The notes: generated from the sequence alone by a model not told the origin. A stretch of 64,000 nt of DNA from Mariniflexile jejuense (GCF_042675665.1 NZ_JBHTJI010000001.1:186001-250000); one strand, 5' to 3'. Positions 52,123 to 62,065 are shown, counted from the stretch's first letter. Numbers and translations are program-made.

Positions 52123-53607
52123 CTATTCTAAGGTTAAAACATCAAACACCTCTAGGTTATTATTTTTATTTAGAGTATGCATGCCTACAAATTTGTTAGG
52201 AGGCATATGCTCATTTACTTTTACTTCAACATACTCGGTAGTACTTAATAATTTAACCTCGTTAAACACCAAATTTTTACCATAGCCATTTTTGCAATTT
52301 TGAGAAACCCGATATAGTTGGTTATTTTCAAATAAAAAATTACCCGCGTTTCTTGCTAAACTAGCATCTGTTACTATTGGGTTTTTACTATGAGGCTGCC
52401 AATTGGTAGAAAATAAATCATTTGCGTAATAGGCATATAATTTTTCATTATTATCGTATTCAAAATCTTCTATTTTATTCGCAAAAATCCAATATAGATT
52501 ATTGTGATAAATCCAAACAGCATCCAATAATTTTATATGTTCCATGACATGATGTTGGAATTCCCATTGAAAAGGAAACTTTGTACATTTATATAATTGT
52601 AGTGTGTTATTTTGACTGCTTTCAGGTATCATATAGTATTGTTTATCAACACTAAACACGTTTGGGAATGATAAGTGATACGTTGTATTTAAAATATCTT
52701 CTTTTTGTGTGATTTCTAAATTTTCGTTTAATACGATACATGAAATTTTACCCAACCCATCTTTTTTTAACTCTTCAAAATAAATTACGGTATTACCATT
52801 GGGGTCGTTTATTATAAATGGGTCTGCCCAAAATGACTTTATTGGTTGTTTTATGAAAGTAACAATGTCATTTTTTTTAATTGCTAACTTCCAGTTTAAT
52901 TGTTGACTGCTTAATTTTCTACATAGAATTTTAAAGCATAAGCCCAAGTAATAGAAGATTATTTTAAGTTTTAAACTTAAATTGATGTGATATTTTGATG
53001 CAAAGTTTTGTAGTTTTTCTGAAGCATCTCTTTTTATATTTTCTTGATTTTTTAAAAATTTCAATACATATATAGCAGCATTAAATGTTATTTTATGCGT
53101 ATTGTTTTTAATACCTATTTCGGTATTAAATTGTACAGTTTCTATATTATTCCAATTTTGCGACGTGGAGGTGCGATATAGTACACTAAATACACTTGGA
53201 ATATTATTTAAAACAGCTTTGATATTTTCGAGATAATGTATGTTTAAAGCTAAAAAGCCATTTTTTGTATATTTACTAAAAGCCGATACATCAAGCCAAG
53301 GTTTCTCAAAAACAATCCAATCACTTTGGTTTAAGTCCTTAAAATGCGTTTTAATTTTGATTTGTTGATACTCGTTTGTTTTTTGTTGAATATCTACTTT
53401 TTGTAAGGGGTTTAATTTAAAATTTGAAAACTTGCTATCTAAATAATCAATCCATTTATTAAAAGTAAACACTTCATTATATTGGTATTTTTCATTGCTA
53501 TATATAGTAATTTGTACATGAGGTAATTCCATTAGAATTTGTTCTATACATTTCCAATAGTATAAATGAATATTGTTTGAGCCCGTAATAAATGTGATAT
53601 TTTGCAT
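52123..53607 (-). CDS. GINT1-like domain protein (glucosamine inositolphosphorylceramide transferase 1 N-terminal type)
   Basis: A 494-residue protein. Residues ~1-230 are a poorly conserved N-terminal part with LNIHYLENIKAV and weakly formyltransferase-like character. Residues ~235-494 form a five-bladed propeller of the GINT1-N / GH43-like type: SFWADPFIINDPNGNTVIYFEEL (split as SFWADPFIIND and VIYFEEL), HLSFPNVFSVDKQYYMIPES, LLDAVWIYHNNLYWIFANK and NAGNFLFENNQLYRVSQ. In plants this domain accompanies a GT64 transferase; in bacteria it recurs in capsule clusters with no known activity. It could bind or transfer a sugar. Confidence 0.78.
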   Translation of the reverse strand: MQNITFITGSNNIHLYYWKCIEQILMELPHVQITIYSNEKYQYNEVFTFNKWIDYLDSKFSNFKLNPLQKVDIQQKTNEYQQIKIKTHFKDLNQSDWIVFEKPWLDVSAFSKYTKNGFLALNIHYLENIKAVLNNIPSVFSVLYRTSTSQNWNNIETVQFNTEIGIKNNTHKITFNAAIYVLKFLKNQENIKRDASEKLQNFASKYHINLSLKLKIIFYYLGLCFKILCRKLSSQQLNWKLAIKKNDIVTFIKQPIKSFWADPFIINDPNGNTVIYFEELKKDGLGKISCIVLNENLEITQKEDILNTTYHLSFPNVFSVDKQYYMIPESSQNNTLQLYKCTKFPFQWEFQHHVMEHIKLLDAVWIYHNNLYWIFANKIEDFEYDNNEKLYAYYANDLFSTNWQPHSKNPIVTDASLARNAGNFLFENNQLYRVSQNCKNGYGKNLVFNEVKLLSTTEYVEVKVNEHMPPNKFVGMHTLNKNNNLEVFDVLTLE

Positions 53608-53635
53608 GTTTGAATCTAAACTATTTAGGTATTAT

Positions 53636-54745
53636 TTAAACTTTTAACGCACTATCTAAAAATTTATATGATACATTTATTAACTTGTTTAATTCACTTT
53701 CTACAATGCTATAGTTTATACTATTTAAATTATGATTTTTTAGGCTTTCAGAGTCTGTAATAAGTAAATGCTTTTGATTGATAGAATCTAATAAATCTCT
53801 CATTCTTGTATTAATTTTATCATGTCTATTAAAAACAACAAAATCTTTTTTGAAAATTATTGAAAATGCAACCGCATGAAATGAATTTGATATCACAAAT
53901 TCGGCATTTTTTACTAAGGATAAAAACTTAATTGGACCTTCTAGGAAATAATTTCTATCGGCATATTTTATATTTTGATTAACAGTAATAATTTTCCAAC
54001 CATAATCTTTTTTATATTTTAATGCCATATTTTTTATTAGTGGATTCGAATCAAAATCATATATAAAAATGTATTTGTCCGATTCTTTTGGAATTGTAAT
54101 AAGCTCTTCCCATTTACTTGATTCTATCAAAAAAACTGGGTCTAAAACTTGAGTTACATTTTTTATTCCTAAGTTTTCTAGAATATTTTTTCCAGAAGAT
54201 TCTCTAACCGAAATGAAGTTAATGCGTTTAACTTTTTCTTTGACGAATTCCTTAATGTTCTCTTCCAATTTATCAATGGCGAAACTAGCAGCATAAGAGA
54301 TTTTCAATTTGTCTGAAGGTACAAAATCAAGATAATAAGCAGGGTCTTTTCCATTTTCAAAAAATGAATTCCAAATTTGGTCACTTCCACAAATATAGAC
54401 ATCTGCATTTGGCAAGTTGTTTGTAAGTTGTTGATTACATTTATACTGAGTGTTAGTACTTTTAATAAATTTCTTAGAAAATTTATCAAACTCCCGCTTT
54501 CTCTTTAAATGAATTAATCTTGAAGGCAGTTTTAATAAAATATAAATATACTTTAAAAGAATATTTTTGTTAAAAACCTCATTAGAAACACGAAACAAAT
54601 TGAAATGATTGCTATCGTAATGAGGTCTGTAGTTAATTGCTTCCACATCATGCCCTAAAGCTTTTAAATGCTTTAAAAGTGCAAATTCTTGTAAACTTGC
54701 CCCATAATTGTAAACTTCATGGCATGTTATTGTTTTAATTTTCAT
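53636..54745 (-). CDS. Polysaccharide pyruvyl transferase family protein
   Basis: A 369-residue protein. TITCHEVYNYGASLQEFALL at the start and YICGSDQIWNSFF, AASFAIDKL, SVRESSGKNIL, VLDPVFLIESSKW and FVISNSFHAVAFSIIF match the WcaK/AmsJ family, which transfers pyruvate from PEP to form a ketal on a sugar. It would add another negative charge to the glycan. It overlaps the end of the GT4 gene upstream by 11 bases. Confidence 0.9.
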   Translation of the reverse strand: MKIKTITCHEVYNYGASLQEFALLKHLKALGHDVEAINYRPHYDSNHFNLFRVSNEVFNKNILLKYIYILLKLPSRLIHLKRKREFDKFSKKFIKSTNTQYKCNQQLTNNLPNADVYICGSDQIWNSFFENGKDPAYYLDFVPSDKLKISYAASFAIDKLEENIKEFVKEKVKRINFISVRESSGKNILENLGIKNVTQVLDPVFLIESSKWEELITIPKESDKYIFIYDFDSNPLIKNMALKYKKDYGWKIITVNQNIKYADRNYFLEGPIKFLSLVKNAEFVISNSFHAVAFSIIFKKDFVVFNRHDKINTRMRDLLDSINQKHLLITDSESLKNHNLNSINYSIVESELNKLINVSYKFLDSALKV

Positions 54746-55910
54746 CTATAGATTTGTTAAGTAATAATTTTATTTTATTAAGTGAATCTGCTTTACTTGT
54801 GTTTGGCTTTTTATTTAAATTATTAACAAAACTATTTCTAAGTTCACTATTTTCTAATAAACGAGTAATGTCTTTAGCGATAGCTTTGGAATTCATTTCA
54901 CATATTAAACCAGTTTCTAGATTTTTAATTATGGTGTGTGCAGTTGGAAAATTAGTGGTAACTATCGGTTTTTTTAGTATTGCTGCTTCAATAACAGTGA
55001 GACCTAATCCTTCAAACAAAGAAGTTTGTACATAAACATCACAAGTTTTGATGAAGGGATATGGATTTTCATTATAACCTAAAAGAATAAAATTGTCTTG
55101 TAAATTATTAGCTTTTATTAAATCATTAATGTTATTTTTTTCTGGTCCATCACCAATTACAAACCATTTTATTTTTTTGCCACTATCAACTAATATTTTA
55201 CATGCACCAATAGCTAAATCATAACCTTTGGCTTTAGCTAAACGACCAACGGTAAGTAATTTAATGTGATTTTTACTATCAACAAAATTTAAACCATCAT
55301 TTTCCAAACTCATAATTGCAATTAATTTTTCATCGGAAATATCTTTTATCACTGATGTTTTTAAGTTTTTGTTTGTTTTTTGTACTTCGCCTAAAAATGA
55401 TATTTCACATTCTGAAGATACACATATAATTTCATTAAAGTTATTATATAAATTATAATCAAAACCTATGTTGTAGCCTGCTTTTTTATAATCAGTATTT
55501 AACCAAGCATATTTTATATTTGATTTTATTTTTTTCGCTACATAATAGGTTGCAAAACCTTGATTATAAGCTATTGCGATATCATACTTTTTATTATCTT
55601 CATTTATTAAAGATTCATATATTTTCCAAAAAATTTGTGCTGGGTGATAGTTTTTATTTTTTAAAAGTTTACTTGCTATAAAAAAGAAAACTCTTTTTTT
55701 AAATTTGTTTATTTTATTGGAAGACTTAAAATATTTTTTATAATGTACATTGATGCTTTTAGGTACAAATTTTTCAAATTCACCACCTTTGTTAAATAAA
55801 ATTAAATCAACGTTTAAATTAGTTAAATTAATATTTTGAAGTAAAGTAGTTAAACTTTTTTCTGCACCACCGCATTGAAGAGATTCTATTACAAAAACAA
55901 CATTTTTCAC
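54735..55910 (-). CDS. Glycosyltransferase family 4
   Basis: A 391-residue GT-B enzyme: VVFVIESLQCGGAEKSLTTLL, AWLNTDYKKAGYNIG, LLTVGRLAKAKGYDLAIGAC, VIGDGPEKNNINDLI, LLGYNENPYPFIK and TSLFEGLGLTVIEAAILKKP. Cytoplasmic sugar transfer onto the lipid-linked repeat. It begins 11 bases from the O-acetyltransferase and overlaps the pyruvyl transferase by 11. Confidence 0.94.
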   Translation of the reverse strand: MKNVVFVIESLQCGGAEKSLTTLLQNINLTNLNVDLILFNKGGEFEKFVPKSINVHYKKYFKSSNKINKFKKRVFFFIASKLLKNKNYHPAQIFWKIYESLINEDNKKYDIAIAYNQGFATYYVAKKIKSNIKYAWLNTDYKKAGYNIGFDYNLYNNFNEIICVSSECEISFLGEVQKTNKNLKTSVIKDISDEKLIAIMSLENDGLNFVDSKNHIKLLTVGRLAKAKGYDLAIGACKILVDSGKKIKWFVIGDGPEKNNINDLIKANNLQDNFILLGYNENPYPFIKTCDVYVQTSLFEGLGLTVIEAAILKKPIVTTNFPTAHTIIKNLETGLICEMNSKAIAKDITRLLENSELRNSFVNNLNKKPNTSKADSLNKIKLLLNKSIDEN

Positions 55911-55921
55911 TATTTCTAGAT

Positions 55922-56560
55922 TTATTTTATATAATACTTGTTAGCAAAGCTCTCTGCTGATAAATTAAAGTCATCAATTCGAGATTGAATAATTTCTAAA
56001 TCCCAGTCCCACCATGCAATTTTGTTTAATTTATTAATAACTTCTTCTGAGTGCTTAATTTTTATGATTTTAGAGGGACAACCGACAGCAATTGAATAAT
56101 CTGGAATATCTTTGGTTACTACTGCATTTGCACCAATTGTTACACCATTCCCAATTATTACACCAGGCATAATGATTGCACTCATTCCAATCCATACATC
56201 ATTGCCAATAGTAATTCCTTTTTTCTGCTTTATTTCTTCTAAAACCTCCTTTTTTAGTCGTCCATTAGGAAGGATTTTCTCATTTTTGAATAGATTGTCA
56301 ATTAATGGAAAATTAGTAACTTTAGAGCTATTATGATATCCTTCGTCTACTATGAATCTAACATCATTGGCTATGCTACAATATTTTCCTAAAATTAATG
56401 GTGCATTAGACCATCTCCACACTAAAGCACCGTTATCATAAGTTCTTAAACCTCTTTGAGTGAATTTGTCATTTTTAATTAAAACATAATCCGTTTTGTC
56501 TAAAAGCATCTGATAATCAAAGCCTAAAACACGCCACAAGTAATATCTAATTTTTTTCAT
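55922..56560 (-). CDS. CatB-related O-acetyltransferase (left-handed beta-helix)
   Basis: A 212-residue xenobiotic/CatB-type acetyltransferase. LILGKYCSIANDVRFIVDEGYHNSSKVTNFP holds the active-site His region (GYHNSS); IGNDVWIGMSAIIMPGVIIGNGVTIGANAVV (here as VWIGMSAIIMPGVIIGNG) is the helix core; the C-terminal AWWDWDLEII is the family tail. It probably acetylates a sugar of the capsule. Two bases separate it from the GT4 gene upstream. Confidence 0.9.
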   Translation of the reverse strand: MKKIRYYLWRVLGFDYQMLLDKTDYVLIKNDKFTQRGLRTYDNGALVWRWSNAPLILGKYCSIANDVRFIVDEGYHNSSKVTNFPLIDNLFKNEKILPNGRLKKEVLEEIKQKKGITIGNDVWIGMSAIIMPGVIIGNGVTIGANAVVTKDIPDYSIAVGCPSKIIKIKHSEEVINKLNKIAWWDWDLEIIQSRIDDFNLSAESFANKYYIK

Positions 56561-56561
56561 C

Positions 56562-57743
56562 TTAATTTTTAACTATATTAAAAAATAGATTAATCCATTT
56601 TTTTCCAACCGTTTCCATTTGAAATTGATAACTACTTTTTACAGCATTTAGAGCCAATTCTTGACGATTTTTTTTGTTATCAATTAAATATTGCACTTTT
56701 TGTGAAAACATACCCAAATCCATATCATTAATTATGAATCCATTTTCTCCATTTTTTATTATTTCATGTAAAGATGCAAATGTATCCATAGAAACCGCGA
56801 CACAGCCAGTTTGAAGAGATTCTGTCAAAGTCATACCCCATCCTTCCATAGCCGAAGTCATTAAAAAAATGGATGCATCTTTATAAAAAGGTAAAGGGTC
56901 TTGTATTCCTAATAATTCAATCCTTTTTAAATTTCGTTTTTGAATTAGTCTTTCATAATAGTTTTTGTCTGGACCATCTCCAATTATTAATAAATTCCAA
57001 TCTTCGTTTTTTTCAACTAAAGTTTCCCAAATTTTGATTATTAAACTTATTCTTTTATGAGCTTCTTCTAACCTAGCAGCCACTAAAATTGTATTATTTT
57101 TCTTTTCAATGTCGGCTTTAGAGGCAAAATATTTAAATGAAAGAGCATTTCCTATCGCTGTAATTTTTTCTGTACTTGAGAGATTATAGTAGTTCTTAAA
57201 ATCATTTTTAAAATTATTTGATAGCAAAACAAACGCATCTGAATAATTATATCCTAACTGAAACGTTTTACGAAAAGTTAAAATTTTATGATAGCGATAA
57301 AATGGAAAAAAAATAATAATTATGTATAAATATATTTTTTTTAAAATTCTTTTTTCAATTTCCAATTGTTTTAAAATCCCTCTCCTAAGTACTAAAATTT
57401 CATGACCAGGCTTTGAATGATAAGCACAAATAATTTTGCAATTAGTATCTTTTACTGCTCTTTTTCCAATTATACTATACCAAGGACCTCCTGGAAATAA
57501 AACAATGTCTATATTATTTTTTAAAATAATTTCTCTTAATCGATGGTGGTTCTCGATGACAAAACTATATTTTGTAGTATTGTCTATATTATCAACATAT
57601 TTATTAAATAAAGTATAGCAATCAATAAGAGGTTGTGCTGAAAGGTATTTAACCAAATTAACTGTAGTTCTTTCCAAACCACCATGAATTGATGAGAAAA
57701 TACCATTTGATGCTATTAAAATCTTCAATTTTTGTGATTTCAT
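56562..57743 (-). CDS. Glycosyltransferase family 4
   Basis: A 393-residue GT-B enzyme: ILIASNGIFSSIHGGLERTT at the start, VLFPGGPWYSIIGKRAV, ILVAARLEEAHKRISLIIKIW, LIIGDGPDKNYYERL, LLGIQDPLPFYKDA and TSAMEGWGMTLTESLQTGC. A Lys/Tyr-rich hydrophobic insert near residue 135 (IYLYIIIIFFPFYRYHK) may bind the membrane. Its start overlaps the flippase stop by four bases. Confidence 0.93.
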   Translation of the reverse strand: MKSQKLKILIASNGIFSSIHGGLERTTVNLVKYLSAQPLIDCYTLFNKYVDNIDNTTKYSFVIENHHRLREIILKNNIDIVLFPGGPWYSIIGKRAVKDTNCKIICAYHSKPGHEILVLRRGILKQLEIEKRILKKIYLYIIIIFFPFYRYHKILTFRKTFQLGYNYSDAFVLLSNNFKNDFKNYYNLSSTEKITAIGNALSFKYFASKADIEKKNNTILVAARLEEAHKRISLIIKIWETLVEKNEDWNLLIIGDGPDKNYYERLIQKRNLKRIELLGIQDPLPFYKDASIFLMTSAMEGWGMTLTESLQTGCVAVSMDTFASLHEIIKNGENGFIINDMDLGMFSQKVQYLIDNKKNRQELALNAVKSSYQFQMETVGKKWINLFFNIVKN

Positions 57744-59180
57744 CTTTTTTTAATTAGTAAAATTATTTCTTTTAATGAATCAAATTTAAGTATATAAGTA
57801 ATTACTATAAACAATGCACTGCCTAATAAACTTCCTATAATTAAGCTCATTAAATCCGAAGAGAATATGATTTTTGTATAATAATTAAAAATAAAAATTA
57901 AAAAACCACATGACAAGGCCACTAGTATAGTAGGCATTATATCCTTTATTTGTTCTAACACATTATAATTTAATAAATTACCAGAATAATGAGTATTAAT
58001 AAAAAAAGCAGTTATAGATAAAAAAACACTGCCGTATAAAAGACCATAAATTCCAAATTGAAATGTAATGCCAACAACTAAAATTATAAGTATTTTCTTT
58101 ACTATTTCTAACTTTAGGTAAAGATCACTCCTTCCTTTAATTTTTAAGATATTTAAATTATAAGAATGAATTGGGTACAGTAAACCATTAAAGCATAGTA
58201 TTTGGAAATATGGAACAGCTGGAAGCCATTTATCCGTTAGCAATAATCTAAATAATGGTTCTGCCAAAACACCCATAAAAATTAAAACAGGTGATATAAC
58301 ATAAATTACCATCTGCATTATTTTCTTATAAACATTTTTAAGTCTAATATTATCATTTTGTATGCTCGAAAACATAGGAAATGCAACTTTGTTTATGACG
58401 TTTGTAATGTTATTTACAGGTATTTGTTTAAGTGATTCAGCTCTATTATAATAACCTACTTGAACTAAGGGAAAGTAACGACCAATTATAATTGTATAGA
58501 CATTTAAAAAAATAATATCTAACAAACTTGAAAGCGTAAGTTTATATCCATAATTAAAATGATACTTGAATTTATTCCAATTAAAGGTAAATGAAGGCCT
58601 CCATTTAGTAGAATACCACAATTGAAGATTACCAACTATTGTTCCAGCAATAGTATTCCAAACCAAACTCCAAACCCCAAACCCATAGTAAGCCAATGTA
58701 ATACCTGTGATACTTCCAACTATTAAAGAAGGGATTCCTACAACTAATTGAGTTTTAAAATCCATTTTTTTTAATAGTCTGGCTAGCTGCACTGATGAAA
58801 ATGCATCTATGATGAAAGTTAAGCAGTATACTCTAATAATTAGTATTAAAACATTTTGATTATAAAATGAAGCAATAAAAGGAGCTAAAAAGTAAAAAAA
58901 TAAATATATTAGTAAGCTTCCAATTAAATTAAAAAAAAAGACAGTAGAATAATCTTCGTTATCAGGGTTTTCAGTTCTAATTAAAGATTGACTTAAGCCA
59001 CTGCCTATTAAGGTATGTCCAATACCCATAAAAATTCCTATCATTGCAATTAAACCAAACTCAGTAGGCAAAAGTAAACGAGCCAAAATTATTGAAACTA
59101 CGAAAGAGGTTATTTGAGAACTGAACTCTTGAACAAATGTCCAATAAACTCCTGATAGAACCTTTTTTTTTTAATGTCAT
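57740..59180 (-). CDS. wzx: Wzx-type polysaccharide flippase, out of frame at an A10 tract near the start
   Basis: The polytopic coding region (about 12 hydrophobic segments) is a MOP/PST-type flippase: ARLLLPTEFGLIAMIGIFMG, GLSQSLIRTENPDNEDYSTV, GRYFPLVQVGYYNRAESLKQ. In the present sequence the open frame begins only at a TTG at 59086, inside what should be the first membrane helix. An ATG at 59180 followed by ACATT and ten A gives a 39-codon dead-end frame. With nine A, the ATG would read MTLKKKVLSGVYWTFVQEF directly into the body, giving 479 residues, the normal size. So the gene is either phase-OFF, expressed by slippage, or carries a sequencing error. It is the third gene of the operon, after the epimerase and dehydrogenase. 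Confidence 0.88.
59163..59172 (-). repeat. Homopolymer tract A10 in the flippase start region
   Basis: Ten T on the plus strand (ten A in the coding sense), 8 bases after the ATG at 59180. Frame analysis shows nine A restores the flippase reading frame, ten does not. Confidence 0.95.
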
Positions 59181-59214
59181 TTTTTTATTTTTTATTTTTT
59201 ATTTTTTATTTTTA
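59181..59214 (-). repeat. Heptanucleotide repeat TAAAAAA x4 plus partial, directly before the flippase ATG
   Basis: On the coding strand four perfect TAAAAAA units (59208-59181) touch the ATG, with a partial unit upstream. It occupies the translation-initiation region, where flavobacteria rely on A-rich sequence instead of a Shine-Dalgarno. Repeat-number change would move or alter this region. Confidence 0.93.
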
Positions 59215-59358
59215 ATTTCTATAAAAAATATTTTTTTCATACTCTTAAAATTGTCAAAAACAAAGTATTAATTTAAATCGATAATAATCTTTTTATTTTT
59301 AAGTTTAACTAAAAATAGGAGATATATTTATAGATTATTTAAGTCTTAATTTTTCATT

Positions 59359-60639
59359 TTATAATCTACCTGAAACAGTTTCCTGTAAAACGCCTTTTAC
59401 ATCATACAATACGCCCTTAGGTGTTAATAGATTTTTTAGGTTTAGATTTAAAAATTCTTGATGTGCCACCGTTAAGATGATGGCATCGAATAAGGCGTTG
59501 GGTAACTGGGTTTTGGTTTCAAGGTTGTACTCGTGTAATACTTCATCGGGGTTTGCCCAAGGGTCGAAAATGGTAAGATTGGTGTTATAACTTTTTAGCT
59601 CTTTGATGACATCTACCACTTTGGTATTACGCACATCGGGACAATTTTCTTTGAAGGTAATGCCTAACACCAATATGTTAGCCCCATTTATTTTAATATC
59701 GTTTTGTAGCATGAGTTTGATTACCTGTGACGCTACATATTGCCCCATACCATCGTTTACACGGCGACCTGCTAATATAATTTCAGGATGATACCCTACT
59801 TCTTGGGCTTTTTGAGCTAAATAGTAGGGGTCTACCCCAATACAATGCCCGCCCACTAAGCCTGGTTTGAAGGGTAAAAAGTTCCATTTGGTGCCAGCAG
59901 CTTCTAACACTGCATGAGTATCGATATCCATTAGGTTAAAAATTTTAGCCAACTCATTTACAAAGGCTATGTTAATATCGCGTTGTGAATTTTCAATCAC
60001 TTTAGCCGCTTCGGCTACTTTAATTGTTGGTGCAAGATGTGTGCCTGCTGTAATAACACTGGCATATAATGCATTTACTTTTTGTCCTATTTCTGGTGTT
60101 GAACCTGCTGTTACTTTTAATATTTTATCAACTGTATGTAGTTTATCACCAGGATTAATGCGCTCTGGTGAATAGCCTGCAAAGAAATGGGTATTAAATT
60201 TTAAGCCACTTATTTTTTCTAAAACAGGCACACATTCATCTTCAGTGACACCAGGATAGACTGTAGATTCATAAATAACAATATCACCTTGTTTTAAAAC
60301 TTTACCTACTGTTTCACTTGATTTGTATAAAGGGGTTAAATCTGGTCTGTTGTTTTTGTCTATAGGTGTAGGAACTGTTACGATATAATAATTACAATCT
60401 TTTATGTCGTCTAAATTAGAAGAACAAAATAATCCGATACTATTATTTGTACTATTTTTTAATACAGACCTAAGGATAGACTCTTCAACTTCTAAAGTTA
60501 CATCTAAACCAGATTGTAACTCATCAATCCTTTTTTTGTTAATATCAAAACCTACAACATTATATTTTGTTGCAAACAATCTTGCTAAAGGTAATCCTAC
60601 ATAACCTAAGCCAATAATAGCAATTTTAATATCTTTCAT
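59359..60639 (-). CDS. UDP-N-acetylhexosamine 6-dehydrogenase (TviB/WbpA type)
   Basis: A 426-residue nucleotide-sugar dehydrogenase. Rossmann motif GLGYVGLPLARLFA (residues ~11-24), VPTPIDKNNRPDLTP, AGYSPERINPGDK, and the catalytic Cys in GLVGGHCIGVDPYYL. The pattern matches the UDP-GlcNAc/GalNAc dehydrogenases such as TviB and WbpA, which make UDP-HexNAc uronic acids. With the 4-epimerase upstream it would supply UDP-GalNAcA, an acidic sugar. It precedes the flippase by 179 bases. Confidence 0.93.
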   Translation of the reverse strand: MKDIKIAIIGLGYVGLPLARLFATKYNVVGFDINKKRIDELQSGLDVTLEVEESILRSVLKNSTNNSIGLFCSSNLDDIKDCNYYIVTVPTPIDKNNRPDLTPLYKSSETVGKVLKQGDIVIYESTVYPGVTEDECVPVLEKISGLKFNTHFFAGYSPERINPGDKLHTVDKILKVTAGSTPEIGQKVNALYASVITAGTHLAPTIKVAEAAKVIENSQRDINIAFVNELAKIFNLMDIDTHAVLEAAGTKWNFLPFKPGLVGGHCIGVDPYYLAQKAQEVGYHPEIILAGRRVNDGMGQYVASQVIKLMLQNDIKINGANILVLGITFKENCPDVRNTKVVDVIKELKSYNTNLTIFDPWANPDEVLHEYNLETKTQLPNALFDAIILTVAHQEFLNLNLKNLLTPKGVLYDVKGVLQETVSGRL

Positions 60640-60732
60640 TTTGTTTTTTTATCTTATGTTTTTTTTGATGTTGTAGTTTTGAAATAGTTGATTTTTTTTT
60701 TAGATTTCAAATAATATTTTAATAGTATTATT

Positions 60733-61731
60733 TCACTTTAAATGCGTCCAATACCAACTCACGGCTTCTTTTAAACCATTTTCTATGTTATATTTAGGGT
60801 TGTAACTTAGTAAGGTTTTGGCTTTATCTATTGACGCTAATGAGTGAGGAATGTCGCCTAATCTGTTTTCTTTGTGTTGAATTTGAATAGTATTAATAGC
60901 GGTATCAAAAGCAGCTAATTGTTCTTTTAATAATGTGGCTAGTTCTAACAATGTTGTGCGCTCGCCGTATGCTACATTATACACTGTATTTAGTGCCTGA
61001 TTATTAGTGGTGGTTAAGGCTAAAATATTCATTTGTATTACATTATCAATGTATGTGAAATCTCTTGAATAGGATCCATCGCCATTAATTACAGGTGCTT
61101 CATGATTGATAAATTGCTGTACAAATTTAGGTATTACTGCGGCATAGGCACCATTTGGATCTTGGCGCTTGCCAAATACATTAAAGTATCTTAGCCCGAT
61201 GGTATCAAACTGATAGGTTTTATGAAAAATATCGGCATACAATTCGTTTACATACTTTGTAATGGCATAAGGCGATAAAGGTTTCCCTATCACGTCTTCT
61301 ACTTTTGGTAAGGCCTCGTGATCGCCATAAGTTGATGAACTTGCTGCATACACAAAGCGTTTTACCCCAGCATCTCTAGCCGCAACCAACATGTTTAAAA
61401 ACCCAGATATATTTACATCGTTTGTAGTAATCGGGTCTTTAATGGAACGCGGCACTGAGCCTAAAGCTGCTTGGTGTAACACATAATCTGCCTTATTACA
61501 TGCTTTTTTACAGTGTTCTAAATTTCTAATATCACCTTCAATTAACGTGAAATTTTCTAATTTTAAAAACGGCGCAATATTTTCTTTTTTACCTGTAGAA
61601 AAATTATCTAGACAGATAACTTTGATATTATTTTCTAAAAGTGTTTCACATAAATTGGAGCCAATAAAGCCTGCGCCACCTGTTACAAGTACTGTTTTAT
61701 TTTTAAGACGACTTAATTCTTGGTAATACAT
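60733..61731 (-). CDS. UDP-N-acetylglucosamine 4-epimerase (TviC/WbpP type)
   Basis: A 332-residue extended SDR. KTVLVTGGAGFIGSNLCETLL (NAD site), DIRNLEHCKKAC, HQAALGSVPRSIKDP (typical of the WbpP branch), SSSTYGDHEALPKVED and SPYAITKYVNELYADIF (Tyr-x-x-x-Lys). WbpP/TviC interconvert UDP-GlcNAc(A) and UDP-GalNAc(A). First gene of the capsule operon. The 1-kb spacer upstream should hold its promoter; a weak CATATTTG box lies 30 bases before the start. Confidence 0.93.
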   Translation of the reverse strand: MYYQELSRLKNKTVLVTGGAGFIGSNLCETLLENNIKVICLDNFSTGKKENIAPFLKLENFTLIEGDIRNLEHCKKACNKADYVLHQAALGSVPRSIKDPITTNDVNISGFLNMLVAARDAGVKRFVYAASSSTYGDHEALPKVEDVIGKPLSPYAITKYVNELYADIFHKTYQFDTIGLRYFNVFGKRQDPNGAYAAVIPKFVQQFINHEAPVINGDGSYSRDFTYIDNVIQMNILALTTTNNQALNTVYNVAYGERTTLLELATLLKEQLAAFDTAINTIQIQHKENRLGDIPHSLASIDKAKTLLSYNPKYNIENGLKEAVSWYWTHLK

Positions 61732-61827
61732 TTTTTGATTTGGGTTTAATTAATAGCAGCGCAAATATGTGAAAAATATATGTAACTAGTTAACTAATTA
61801 TATTAAGGTTGTGTTTTTTCCGACGAA

Positions 61828-61989
61828 ATTCAAATGGATGCAAAAATATCGGGTAAATGGCGTTGTTGTTTTATGTTTGGATGTATGTTGTAAAGGTGTT
61901 TTAATTACTCGAACGGATAATCAATTATATATAATTGTCACTTCAAGCGAGGTAGAATTCAAACGAATGTAAAAATATCGGGTGAATGG
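61828..61989 (+). repeat. Imperfect direct repeat of 33 bases
   Basis: Copies 61828-61860 and 61957-61989 share ATTCAAA, AAAAATATCGGGT and AATGG with a few substitutions. They are 129 bases apart and are part of a larger interleaved duplication. Confidence 0.75.
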
Positions 61990-62065
61990 TGGTTGTGTTT
62001 TTTGTTTAGATGTTTGTTGTTAAGTTGTTTGTTGTTAAGTTGTTTTAATTACTCGAACGGATAAT
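61898..62065 (+). repeat. Perfect 24-base direct repeat
   Basis: GTTTTAATTACTCGAACGGA plus TAAT occurs at 61898-61921 and 62042-62065. Confidence 0.88.
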
